A DNA stretch of 9,320 bases from Bacteroidales bacterium (GTDB lineage Bacteria > Bacteroidota > Bacteroidia > Bacteroidales > GCA-2748055). The position numbers and the translations under genes were made by a program. The stretch lies in assembly GCA_029934875.1 (NCBI GenBank), contig JAOZLK010000026.1, forward strand, positions 1-9,320, written 5' to 3'. The notes under the pieces are model-generated. The model saw nothing but the letters and a program-made list of their open reading frames with translations. It ran no database searches and was not told the origin of the DNA. Within the stretch, counting starts at the first letter, position 1, and each line of letters opens with the position of its first letter. Shown here piece after piece: positions 1 through 6,446 of the stretch.

Positions 1-54
1 TGGGAGGTGAGCCATGTCTTTATCAACATGATGGACTGTTCCATGTGGATGTAG
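1..54 (+). CDS. Possible 3' end of an upstream gene (partial, uncertain)
   Basis: Reading from base 1, 17 codons stay open (WEVSHVFINMMDCSMWM) before TAG at 52-54. Fourteen of the 17 codons end in G or C, which resembles the codon use of the genes that follow. The hairpin and T-tract at 127-161 would suit the end of a + strand transcription unit. The third frame is also open to TAG at 69-71 but has a less typical third-position composition. On the - strand an ATG at 44-42 opens a frame that leaves the window. The fragment is too short to name, and any of these three readings, or none, could be real. Confidence 0.25.
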   Translation, partial: WEVSHVFINMMDCSMWM

Positions 55-109
55 GCTGCATGCAGATGTAGGCTGCATGTGGATGTAGGCTCTATGCGCA
101 TGTAGGATC
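42..109. repeat. Four tandem copies of a 17-bp unit
   Basis: Four head-to-tail 17-bp units run at 42-58, 59-75, 76-92 and 93-109. The first is CATGTGGATGTAGGCTG. Copies 2 and 3 differ from it at one or two bases, and the fourth is the most diverged. Every copy keeps the core ATGTAG. No spacers separate the units, so this is a minisatellite-like array and not CRISPR. It lies between the possible end of the upstream gene and the hairpin before the MutS-like gene. Confidence 0.9.
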
Positions 110-126
110 CATCCAAAAGAAATCAG

Positions 127-161
127 CGGGTTTTTCTATCTTTGGGAAAACCCGTTTTTTT
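127..161 (+). terminator. Hairpin plus T-tract, likely intrinsic terminator
   Basis: Bases 127-136 pair with 145-154 (ten pairs, one of them G-T), with an 8-base loop at 137-144. Seven Ts follow at 155-161. This is the shape of a Rho-independent terminator for a + strand transcript coming from upstream. It ends one base before the ATG of the next gene. The loop is itself a match to the Bacteroidota -7 promoter box, so the element may both end one transcript and start the next. The termination role is inferred. Confidence 0.7.
137..144 (+). promoter_or_regulatory. Candidate Bacteroidota -7 box (TATCTTTG)
   Basis: TATCTTTG fits the Bacteroidota housekeeping -7 consensus TAnnTTTG exactly. It sits 17 bases before the MutS-like ATG, so transcription would start roughly at 149-152 and leave a very short leader. 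I see no TTTG-type -33 element at the usual spacing (about 110-118), so the match rests on one box and could be chance. Confidence 0.4.
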
Positions 162-1949
162 ATGTCCCAGGAGTCCCTTCGAGTCAACTATACAGAAAGA
201 ATTTCCCGTTTTCAATCTGCTGCCGATCATCATTCGCGCCTGATGAACTGGCTATCCATCGTGCGCCTGCTTTCCCTTGTAGCCATTGTGTGGTTTATTG
301 TACTGGCAGTGAAGCTGGAGAATCCGCTCTTCTATGCAGGCTCCGGAGCTATGCTCATGCTTTTTCTTTTCCTGGTGAAGCGTTTCAATTTTCAGAAGGA
401 CCTGCGAAATCTGAATCTCCGTATTCGCGACCTGAACCAGAAGGAGCTGTCCTGTCTCGGGCACGATTTCCGCGAGTATCCCGACGGAAGTGAATTCGCC
501 AACCCGGGACATGCCTGGTCCCACGACCTGGATATTTTCGGACGTGGTTCGCTGTACCAGTACCTGAACCGTACCTCCACACTCAGGGGCAAAGCTCTGC
601 TGGCAGATGCACTCACCACCGAGCCGCCTGACCCGGAAGCAATCCGCAGCAGACAGCAGGAAATTGCCGATCTGAAGGAACGAATCGATTTCCGGCAGAC
701 CTTCACAGCAAGGGGTGAAATGTTCCGGGAGAGTGAGAGAGACCTGCCCGGGATTGAGAAATGGCTCTCCACAGAGGCCTACATCACAAGGCGAAAGTGG
801 CTCTTCTACGTAGCACTGTTCAGCAGTACCATGGCCATTTTGATCATTACATACGCCATCCTGGTTCCGGGAGGAGGCAGTTTACTTCTCCCCCTGCTCC
901 TGTTTAACTTTGCCATGCTTTCCCCTTTCTTTGCCCGCACCAACCAGTACCAGCAATCCATTTCAAAAAAGCACGAAGTGCTGGAAGGATATGCCCTCCT
1001 GCTGAAGCTCATCGCAGGAACTCCCTTCGAAAATACCGATCTGAAGGCCAGGGCTGAAAAGGCGAAGGATGGAATGAGGGAGGTTGCAAAACTCTCCAAA
1101 CTGCTCAATATATTCGACCATAGGCTGAACATGTTGCTGGGCGTCATTTTCAACGGACTCTTCCTTTTCGACTTCATCATGCTCCATCTGCTGGAGCGCT
1201 GGAAGCGGAAGAATCACAACAAGATCCTTGATTGGATCCGCATAAGCGGGCAGACCGATGCCATGATCTCACTCTCGGGTTTTGCCTGGAATCATCCCGA
1301 CTTCATCCTTCCCCGGGTGGAGGTTGAGCAGGAAGCCATGGAACTGAGTGGGCTGGGACATCCCCTGATCCGCCCAGATAAGAGGGTGGACAACGACCTT
1401 TCCATCGAAAAGGAGCAGGTGGTCATTATCACGGGAGCCAATATGGCTGGCAAATCAACCTTCCTGAGGGCCCTTGGAATCAATACCGTGCTGGCTTACA
1501 CCGGTTGCCCCGTTTGCGCCACTAAATTCAGCATGGGCTTCATGGGTCTTTTCTCAAGCATGCGTACCGCCGATTCCCTCGCCGATGATGAATCTTACTT
1601 CCTGGCAGAGATTAAAAAACTGCAACGCATTGTAAGCCGGATGGAAGAGGGGCAGCCCTTGCTGATCCTGCTGGATGAGGTACTGAAGGGAACCAATACC
1701 ACCGATAAGAAACGAGGTTCGGTTGGATTGATCAAGCGATCGCTCCCCTACCCTGTGAAATGCTTCATCGCCACCCACGACCTCTCCCTGGGTGAGCTGG
1801 AGAAGGAATTGCCGGGGAAGGTGGTCAACTACTGCTTCGAGAGCTACATCAGGGACCTTAAACTGGATTTTGACTATACCATGCGTAAAGGGATCGCCAC
1901 AAATATGAATGCCTCATTCCTCATGAAACAGATGGGGATTATGGACTAA
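162..1949 (+). CDS. Membrane-anchored MutS-family ATPase (MutS-like, not canonical MutS)
   Basis: A 595-residue protein whose C-terminal third is a MutS-type ABC ATPase. The Walker A is GANMAGKST (425-433), the family signature segment runs from SMRTADSLADDESYF to about 483, Walker B is LLILLDE (500-506), and the H-loop is IATHD (537-541). The region around LYQYLNRTSTLRGKALL (131-147) resembles the MutS core (lever) domain. The N-terminal mismatch-reading domain of true MutS is absent, and the protein is far shorter than the roughly 850 residues usual for MutS. Hydrophobic stretches near 31-50, 54-73, 213-233, 238-257 and 322-343 predict membrane anchoring, with the ATPase in the cytoplasm. 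Automated pipelines often call such proteins mismatch repair proteins. The substrate is unknown, and a repair role is not supported here. ATG 162 is the first Met in the open frame. It follows a T-tract directly and has no Shine-Dalgarno. First gene of the likely operon. Confidence 0.9.
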   Translation: MSQESLRVNYTERISRFQSAADHHSRLMNWLSIVRLLSLVAIVWFIVLAVKLENPLFYAGSGAMLMLFLFLVKRFNFQKDLRNLNLRIRDLNQKELSCLGHDFREYPDGSEFANPGHAWSHDLDIFGRGSLYQYLNRTSTLRGKALLADALTTEPPDPEAIRSRQQEIADLKERIDFRQTFTARGEMFRESERDLPGIEKWLSTEAYITRRKWLFYVALFSSTMAILIITYAILVPGGGSLLLPLLLFNFAMLSPFFARTNQYQQSISKKHEVLEGYALLLKLIAGTPFENTDLKARAEKAKDGMREVAKLSKLLNIFDHRLNMLLGVIFNGLFLFDFIMLHLLERWKRKNHNKILDWIRISGQTDAMISLSGFAWNHPDFILPRVEVEQEAMELSGLGHPLIRPDKRVDNDLSIEKEQVVIITGANMAGKSTFLRALGINTVLAYTGCPVCATKFSMGFMGLFSSMRTADSLADDESYFLAEIKKLQRIVSRMEEGQPLLILLDEVLKGTNTTDKKRGSVGLIKRSLPYPVKCFIATHDLSLGELEKELPGKVVNYCFESYIRDLKLDFDYTMRKGIATNMNASFLMKQMGIMD

Positions 1950-1958
1950 ACAGGGTAG

Positions 1959-3338
1959 ATGCAGGAGCTCAATCAGGAAATTTCCACAGTTGAAAGAATC
2001 ATTACAGGCTTCTCGGACCTGGCATGGGGAACCCCGCTGCTGATCCTGCTGCTGGGAGGCGGACTTTTCTTCCTGATCTACTCCAGGCTGCTTCCCTTCA
2101 GGTATTTCAGGCATGCCATTGCCATTTTAAGGGGAAAATATGACAATCCCGATGAGCCGGGCCAGATTAACCACTACCAGGCACTTTCCACCGCTCTTGC
2201 AGCCACTGTGGGCATGGGAAACATCAGCGGTGTGGCCCTGGCCATTGCCATGGGCGGACCGGGTGCCATTTTCTGGATGTGGGTAAGCGCCCTGCTGGGA
2301 GTCACCACCAAGTACTTCACCTGTACCCTGGCGGTCATGTACCGGGGAAGGGATAGCAAGGGTGAATTGCAGGGAGGCCCCATGTACGTGATTGTGGAAG
2401 GCCTGGGTAAGAACTGGAAACCCCTGGCCGTCTTTTTCTCCCTGATGGGAATGATAGGGGTCCTTCCCATGTTCCAGGTGAACCAGCTCACCCAGATCGT
2501 TCGCGATGTGGTGCTGATTCCCAACGGTGTGGCAGCAGGCTTTGGCACCGACCTGGCCAGCGGATTGGTGGTCAGTGTGCTGGTGGGACTTGTGATTTTT
2601 GGCGGTATCAAACGGATAGGAAAGGTCACCGGAAGGATGGTGCCCGTAATGGTGGTCCTCTATGTGCTCTCGGTGCTGATCATCATCTTCACCCAGCCCC
2701 AGAAGATCCTTCCAAGTTTTGCCCTGATCTTCACCGATGCCTTCAGCGCAGATTCCATGATGGGAGGAGCCCTGGGAGCGCTCATCATCACCGGGGTACG
2801 CAGAGCAGCCTTTTCCAATGAGGCAGGGATCGGAACTGCGCCCATGGCCCACGGGGCGGCCAAAACCAATGAACCGGTGCGGGAGGGACTGGTGGCCATG
2901 TTAGGGCCGGTGGTGGATACCATCATTGTGTGTACCATGACAGCCCTGGCCCTGATTATCACAGGTGTATGGAACAACGGGGAGTCGGACGGCATCACCC
3001 TTACGGCCGATGCCTTCGAGAGTGCCCTACCGGGGATCGGCGCCTACCTGCTTACCCTCTGCGTCTTTGTATTTTCCATCTCCACCATGCTTTCCTTCCC
3101 CTATTACGGAACCAAGTGTTATTCTTTCATTTTCGGGGCCCGGACCAGTGTACTCTACAAGTGGTTTTACATCATCACCATCCCACTGGGGGCAACGGCC
3201 ACCCTGGGCACCGTGGTGGGCATCTTCGACGGTGCCTATGCCCTGATGGCCTTCCCCACCATGATCTCTGCCCTTTTGTTATCCCCATCGGTGATCAGGG
3301 CTTCAAAGGATTATTTCAAGCGATTGAAAGCTTCCTGA
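1959..3338 (+). CDS. Sodium:alanine/glycine symporter, AGCS family
   Basis: A 459-residue polytopic membrane protein of the alanine/glycine:cation symporter family (about 440-500 residues is usual), expected to import small neutral amino acids with Na+. Two strong family blocks are visible. One is LAATVGMGNISGVALAIAMGG with PGAIFWMW (80-108), holding the substrate/cation-site GNI motif. The other is RRAAFSNEAGIGTAPMAHGA (281-300) followed by KTNEPVREGLVAM. About ten hydrophobic segments are seen, including those near 25-41, 104-124, 155-170, 200-216, 227-245, 318-337, 360-379 and 401-440. It starts 9 bp after the MutS-like stop, so the two are probably co-transcribed. The purine-rich GGGTAG just before the ATG is at best a weak ribosome site. 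The exact amino acid (alanine, glycine or another) cannot be read from the sequence. Confidence 0.95.
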   Translation: MQELNQEISTVERIITGFSDLAWGTPLLILLLGGGLFFLIYSRLLPFRYFRHAIAILRGKYDNPDEPGQINHYQALSTALAATVGMGNISGVALAIAMGGPGAIFWMWVSALLGVTTKYFTCTLAVMYRGRDSKGELQGGPMYVIVEGLGKNWKPLAVFFSLMGMIGVLPMFQVNQLTQIVRDVVLIPNGVAAGFGTDLASGLVVSVLVGLVIFGGIKRIGKVTGRMVPVMVVLYVLSVLIIIFTQPQKILPSFALIFTDAFSADSMMGGALGALIITGVRRAAFSNEAGIGTAPMAHGAAKTNEPVREGLVAMLGPVVDTIIVCTMTALALIITGVWNNGESDGITLTADAFESALPGIGAYLLTLCVFVFSISTMLSFPYYGTKCYSFIFGARTSVLYKWFYIITIPLGATATLGTVVGIFDGAYALMAFPTMISALLLSPSVIRASKDYFKRLKAS

Positions 3339-3362
3339 CTAAACTAATAAAAGAGGTGCGCA

Positions 3363-4922
3363 ATGGATAAAACTAAAGATTGGATACGTTCAAACGGCAT
3401 CATCCTTGGCTATGCACTGGTCAAGCTGTTGGTCCACCTTCTCACGGCCACCTCCTACGGTTTCCAGCGCGACGCCTACCTCTACCTGGCCCAGTCGAGG
3501 CACCTGGACTGGGGCTATTTCAGCACCCCTCCCCTGCTGGCCTTCATTACCAGGATTCACACCTTCATCTGGGGCGACTCCCTGCTGGCCGTAAGGCTGC
3601 TGCCGGCCCTGGCAGGTGCAGTCAGTATCTACATCGTGGGATGGCTCATCAGGGAATTAAAGGGAGGACCCAGGGCCCAGGTAATCGGGCTTACAGCCTA
3701 CCTGCTCTCCCCGGCTTTTCTGCGACCGGCCGTCTTACTGCAACCGGTAATTTTCAACCATCTCTTCTGGCTGCTGGCAGCCGTGATAATCTTCAAAATG
3801 ATCCGGAAGCAGGATCCCCGAACGATTCTCTGGATGATTCCTGTGCTGGGACTGGGATGGCTCAATAAATACTCAATTATTTTTTACGGCCTGGCACTCA
3901 TAGCTGCCATGCTCATATCTTCCCACAGGAAGCTGCTCTGGTCAAAGGCGCTGCTAATCACCCTGGCCTGTGGCCTCCTGCTGATCCTGCCCAACCTGCT
4001 ATGGCAACATGCACATAATTGGCCGGTGATCTCTCACATGGGCGAGCTCCAGGAAAGCCAGCTGGGAAATGTACTGCTGAAAGATTTCCTCCTGGCCCAG
4101 ATCTTCATGCACATGCCTGCCCTGCCCGTGTGGCTGGGAGGCTTGATCTGGCTGATATTCAACAGGAAACACCGCGAATACAGGATCTTTGCCTGGGCTT
4201 TCCTGATCACCCTTCTGCTGATCATCCTGCTCGGGGGAAAGTTCTACTACACCATTGCAGCCTATACCATGCTTGTGGTATTCGGTGCCCTGGCATGGGA
4301 ACAATGGACCGCCCCTCCCCGGCGCTTCCTTCTTGTGATGCTTATGGGCATGATGCTCCAGATCGGGCTTTATGTCCTACCCTTCAGTCTGCCCGTCTAT
4401 AAACCTGATCGCATGGTGGAATATGGCCAAAAACAAATCAAACGGGGCATGGACGTGATGCTGAAGTGGGAGGATGGAGAGGTGCATGAGCTGCCCCAGG
4501 ATTACGCCGACATGGTAGGCTGGGATGAACTTGGAAAAAAAGTATGGGACTTTTACGAGCTTCTACCCGATTCGATCCGGAACAGGACCTGGGTATATGG
4601 CGAGTTCTACGGATGTGCCGCAGCAATGGATTATTACCGTCCCGATCCTTCCTACCCCGAGGTATTCAGCTTCAATGATGCATTTATGGAATGGATTCCC
4701 CGGAAACCCGACATGGATCACCTCATTTATGTGGGCTATACCGACAGGATAGAACTCTATTTCCAGGAGCTTGTGCTGGTGGGAGAAGTGGAACATCCCC
4801 ATTTTCGGGAACGCGGACTCCCCATCTATTTCGGATCCCATCCCACCGGGAAATTTTTACTGGACTGGGAAGAGTCATGGCAGGACAGTAAGGGCAGGTT
4901 TAGCCGGCAGCACGAGCCATGA
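3363..4922 (+). CDS. GT39-like polytopic membrane glycosyltransferase (PMT/ArnT type)
   Basis: A 519-residue protein of the dolichyl/polyprenyl-phosphate-sugar mannosyltransferase-like superfamily. These transfer a sugar from a lipid-phosphate carrier to a protein, lipid or glycan outside the inner membrane. The family's first-loop pattern is clear: RDAYLYLAQSRHLDWGYFST then PPL (36-58), with Asp37 at the catalytic-acid position. The usual GYxxHPPL motif here has Thr in place of His (GYFSTPPL). GWLNKYS (165-171) and GGKFYYTIAAY (291-301) match later conserved loops. About ten hydrophobic segments lie between 12 and 343, and residues 345-519 form a soluble, probably periplasmic C-terminal domain. 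AGAGG lies about 8 bases before the ATG, a better ribosome site than its neighbours have. The gene is 24 bp after the symporter stop and likely shares its operon. Donor and acceptor are unknown. Confidence 0.9.
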   Translation: MDKTKDWIRSNGIILGYALVKLLVHLLTATSYGFQRDAYLYLAQSRHLDWGYFSTPPLLAFITRIHTFIWGDSLLAVRLLPALAGAVSIYIVGWLIRELKGGPRAQVIGLTAYLLSPAFLRPAVLLQPVIFNHLFWLLAAVIIFKMIRKQDPRTILWMIPVLGLGWLNKYSIIFYGLALIAAMLISSHRKLLWSKALLITLACGLLLILPNLLWQHAHNWPVISHMGELQESQLGNVLLKDFLLAQIFMHMPALPVWLGGLIWLIFNRKHREYRIFAWAFLITLLLIILLGGKFYYTIAAYTMLVVFGALAWEQWTAPPRRFLLVMLMGMMLQIGLYVLPFSLPVYKPDRMVEYGQKQIKRGMDVMLKWEDGEVHELPQDYADMVGWDELGKKVWDFYELLPDSIRNRTWVYGEFYGCAAAMDYYRPDPSYPEVFSFNDAFMEWIPRKPDMDHLIYVGYTDRIELYFQELVLVGEVEHPHFRERGLPIYFGSHPTGKFLLDWEESWQDSKGRFSRQHEP

Positions 4923-6332
4923 TTATTGCAACTTCTTTACCGATCTCTGGAGCTGCCGAAAGGAAGCCGGCCTGGCCATGATGGTCTGCTGCTTGTCCAG
5001 GAGGAAGAGGGTGGGTGTTGCATAGATCTGGTATTTGGAAGCAAGTCTGCCCTGCCATCCAAGGGGATCGTGGAATGTAATCCAGGGCATGGGCTCCATG
5101 GCAATATAATCCTCATAAAGAGCGGCTGAACTATCGATTGAAATGGCCACAAGCTCGAGGCCTATGTTGTTCTCCTCAAGGTACCACTGCTTCAGTTCGG
5201 GCATCATCTCCCTGCAATGACTGCAGGTACTTGACCAGAACAGAACCAGGGTAAAGGGCGCTGGCAATTCCGACAGGGTATGTGAGATCCCATCTGCATC
5301 CCGAAGCACAAAATCAGGTGCTGTGGCTCCCACCTTCATCTTTCTATATCCCTCCATCCTGGTGCGAACCAGTTCTGCCAGGTCCGATTCGCAGGATTCA
5401 TCCAGGTAGAAGTCGGCCAGGTAAAGCTGCACCTCTTCCATGCCCAGGTACTGAAAACCCTCCAGCAAAAAATCAAGCACAAAGGTGTAAAGTTCAGGCT
5501 GACGGGCCACCTGCAACATGATCTGGTCAAGCGCTTCCATAAAACTTTCCTCCTGCTCCTCCATGGTGAGGGTATCCACGTTGTAAAGAGAGAGATAATC
5601 CATGATCCTGTAAGAATATACCGGTGCACGAAGAAGGGCAGGATCCTCTATGGCTGCCACGTCAAAGAAGTGTCGCTTCAGGCTCTCGATGCGTTCTGCA
5701 TGAGAAAGGTATCCGGGCACAAATGGAGCGCGAAAAGCATTCATAATCCTTGTGGCATATAAGTCGGGATAAAGTACAGAAAGAGAATCCATGAACCACA
5801 TCCTTCTGCGCTGCAAATCCTCATACCTTTTAACAGACAACAGGTAGAGCTCATCTTCAGTTGCCGCACCGATAAGCCCTCCGTAAACTTCCTTAAGCAT
5901 CTCTTCATAGGCCAGCTGAAAAGTCATAAACTCAATGTAGACCTGGTTCTCGGTGGAGTTTTCAAAGGAGGGTAAGGGACCCTTCTCATCCACCGAAATA
6001 TTCAGTGTAAGATCCTCCTGGTTGTAGATGAACTCTACAAAGCTGTTCTCACTTCCCCTGCCCTGGAATTCATCCGGGAAAATGAGACGATAAACACCGG
6101 CATGATGCTCTTCCGAGAGAAGAAAAAGGAAGGAGCCTGCAGTACTTTCCATACTGTCGGTCACACTGAAGCGGTCTCCATAGTAAGAGGCCAGGTAAAT
6201 CTGACCCTTGCCGGAATGCTCAATGCTCCCCTGGATGAGGTAGGGCTGAGCATGGGAAGGAAGCGAAAGGACCATTATAAGGCCCAGTATCCCAACTAAG
6301 AGCTTAAGCGTCATATCACTGCATCTTTCCAT
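4923..6332 (-). CDS. Secreted TlpA-like thiol-disulfide oxidoreductase with DUF4369/DUF5106-like N-terminal part
   Basis: A 469-residue protein of a class common in Bacteroidota. Residues 7-29 are a signal peptide (MTLKLLVGILGLIMVLSLPS, then HAQ). Residues 31-115 resemble the beta-rich DUF4369 domain (GQIYLASYYGDRFSVTDSME). A helical DUF5106-like middle spans roughly 130-328 (LYTFVLDFLLEGFQYLGMEE at 281-300). A thioredoxin/AhpC-TSA fold follows from about 333, with active site CSHC (370-373) and the cis-proline in YATPT (437-441). It probably reduces or isomerises disulfides, or passes electrons, outside the cytoplasmic membrane; the partner is unknown. Met7 (ATG at 6314) may be the true start, because it gives a standard signal peptide and has GGAAAG upstream. 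The stop codon TAA abuts the GT39 stop codon tail to tail. The gene stands alone and is divergent from the desaturase. Confidence 0.93.
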   Translation of the reverse strand: MERCSDMTLKLLVGILGLIMVLSLPSHAQPYLIQGSIEHSGKGQIYLASYYGDRFSVTDSMESTAGSFLFLLSEEHHAGVYRLIFPDEFQGRGSENSFVEFIYNQEDLTLNISVDEKGPLPSFENSTENQVYIEFMTFQLAYEEMLKEVYGGLIGAATEDELYLLSVKRYEDLQRRRMWFMDSLSVLYPDLYATRIMNAFRAPFVPGYLSHAERIESLKRHFFDVAAIEDPALLRAPVYSYRIMDYLSLYNVDTLTMEEQEESFMEALDQIMLQVARQPELYTFVLDFLLEGFQYLGMEEVQLYLADFYLDESCESDLAELVRTRMEGYRKMKVGATAPDFVLRDADGISHTLSELPAPFTLVLFWSSTCSHCREMMPELKQWYLEENNIGLELVAISIDSSAALYEDYIAMEPMPWITFHDPLGWQGRLASKYQIYATPTLFLLDKQQTIMARPASFRQLQRSVKKLQ

Positions 6333-6446
6333 TCTGTTTGTGAAATTAATAATTAATCCATACCTGAATAGGTAATTCTGTCACTATTCCTCCCGGAAGG
6401 AGGTAATAAGCTATCCGAATTCCGGGGAATCACCTACCTTTGTATT
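6333..6446. promoter_or_regulatory. Divergent intergenic region between TlpA-like and desaturase genes
   Basis: These 114 bp must carry both promoters. The + strand side has the -7 box listed at 6435. No clear TAnnTTTG is present on the - strand. Three small inverted repeats occur: TACCT/AGGTA with a 4-base loop (6361-6374), CCTCC/GGAGG with a 5-base loop (6389-6403), and ATTCC/GGAAT with a 2-base loop (6419-6430). Near the TlpA-like start lies the near-palindromic ATTAATAATTAAT. Any of these could be regulator sites, but each is short enough to be chance. Confidence 0.5.
6435..6442 (+). promoter_or_regulatory. Candidate -7 box (TACCTTTG) next to the desaturase start
   Basis: TACCTTTG matches TAnnTTTG exactly and ends four bases before the desaturase ATG at 6447. 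With usual spacing, transcription would start at or within a few bases of that ATG, giving a leaderless mRNA. No TTG/TTTG is seen at the -33 spacing. The purine-rich GGAAGGAGG at 6395-6403 is more than 40 bases from the ATG, too far to act as a ribosome site. Confidence 0.45.

Noticed and set aside
1..44. Start of a - strand gene at the left edge (ATG at 44-42, reading MEQSIMLIKTWLTS)
   Set aside because: Only 14 codons are visible, no domain can be judged, and the hairpin orientation favours a + strand gene end. It is not excluded.
42..109. CRISPR array
   Set aside because: The copies are contiguous with no spacers, the unit is too short, and no cas gene is seen. The same applies to the arrays at 8370, 8441, 8883 and 9001.
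392..1217. Several - strand open frames of 84-126 codons
   Set aside because: They overlap the MutS-like gene, whose motifs run uninterrupted through its own frame, and have shadow-like Ser/Arg/Pro-rich composition.
162..1949. Canonical mismatch-repair MutS
   Set aside because: The mismatch-binding domain is absent, the length is about 595 rather than about 850 residues, and membrane segments are present. Only the core and ATPase parts match.
2127..2852. A 241-codon open frame on the - strand
   Set aside because: It lies wholly inside the symporter gene, is rich in His, Gly and Gln in the manner of an antisense translation, and has no recognisable domain. The + strand AGCS motifs are unambiguous.
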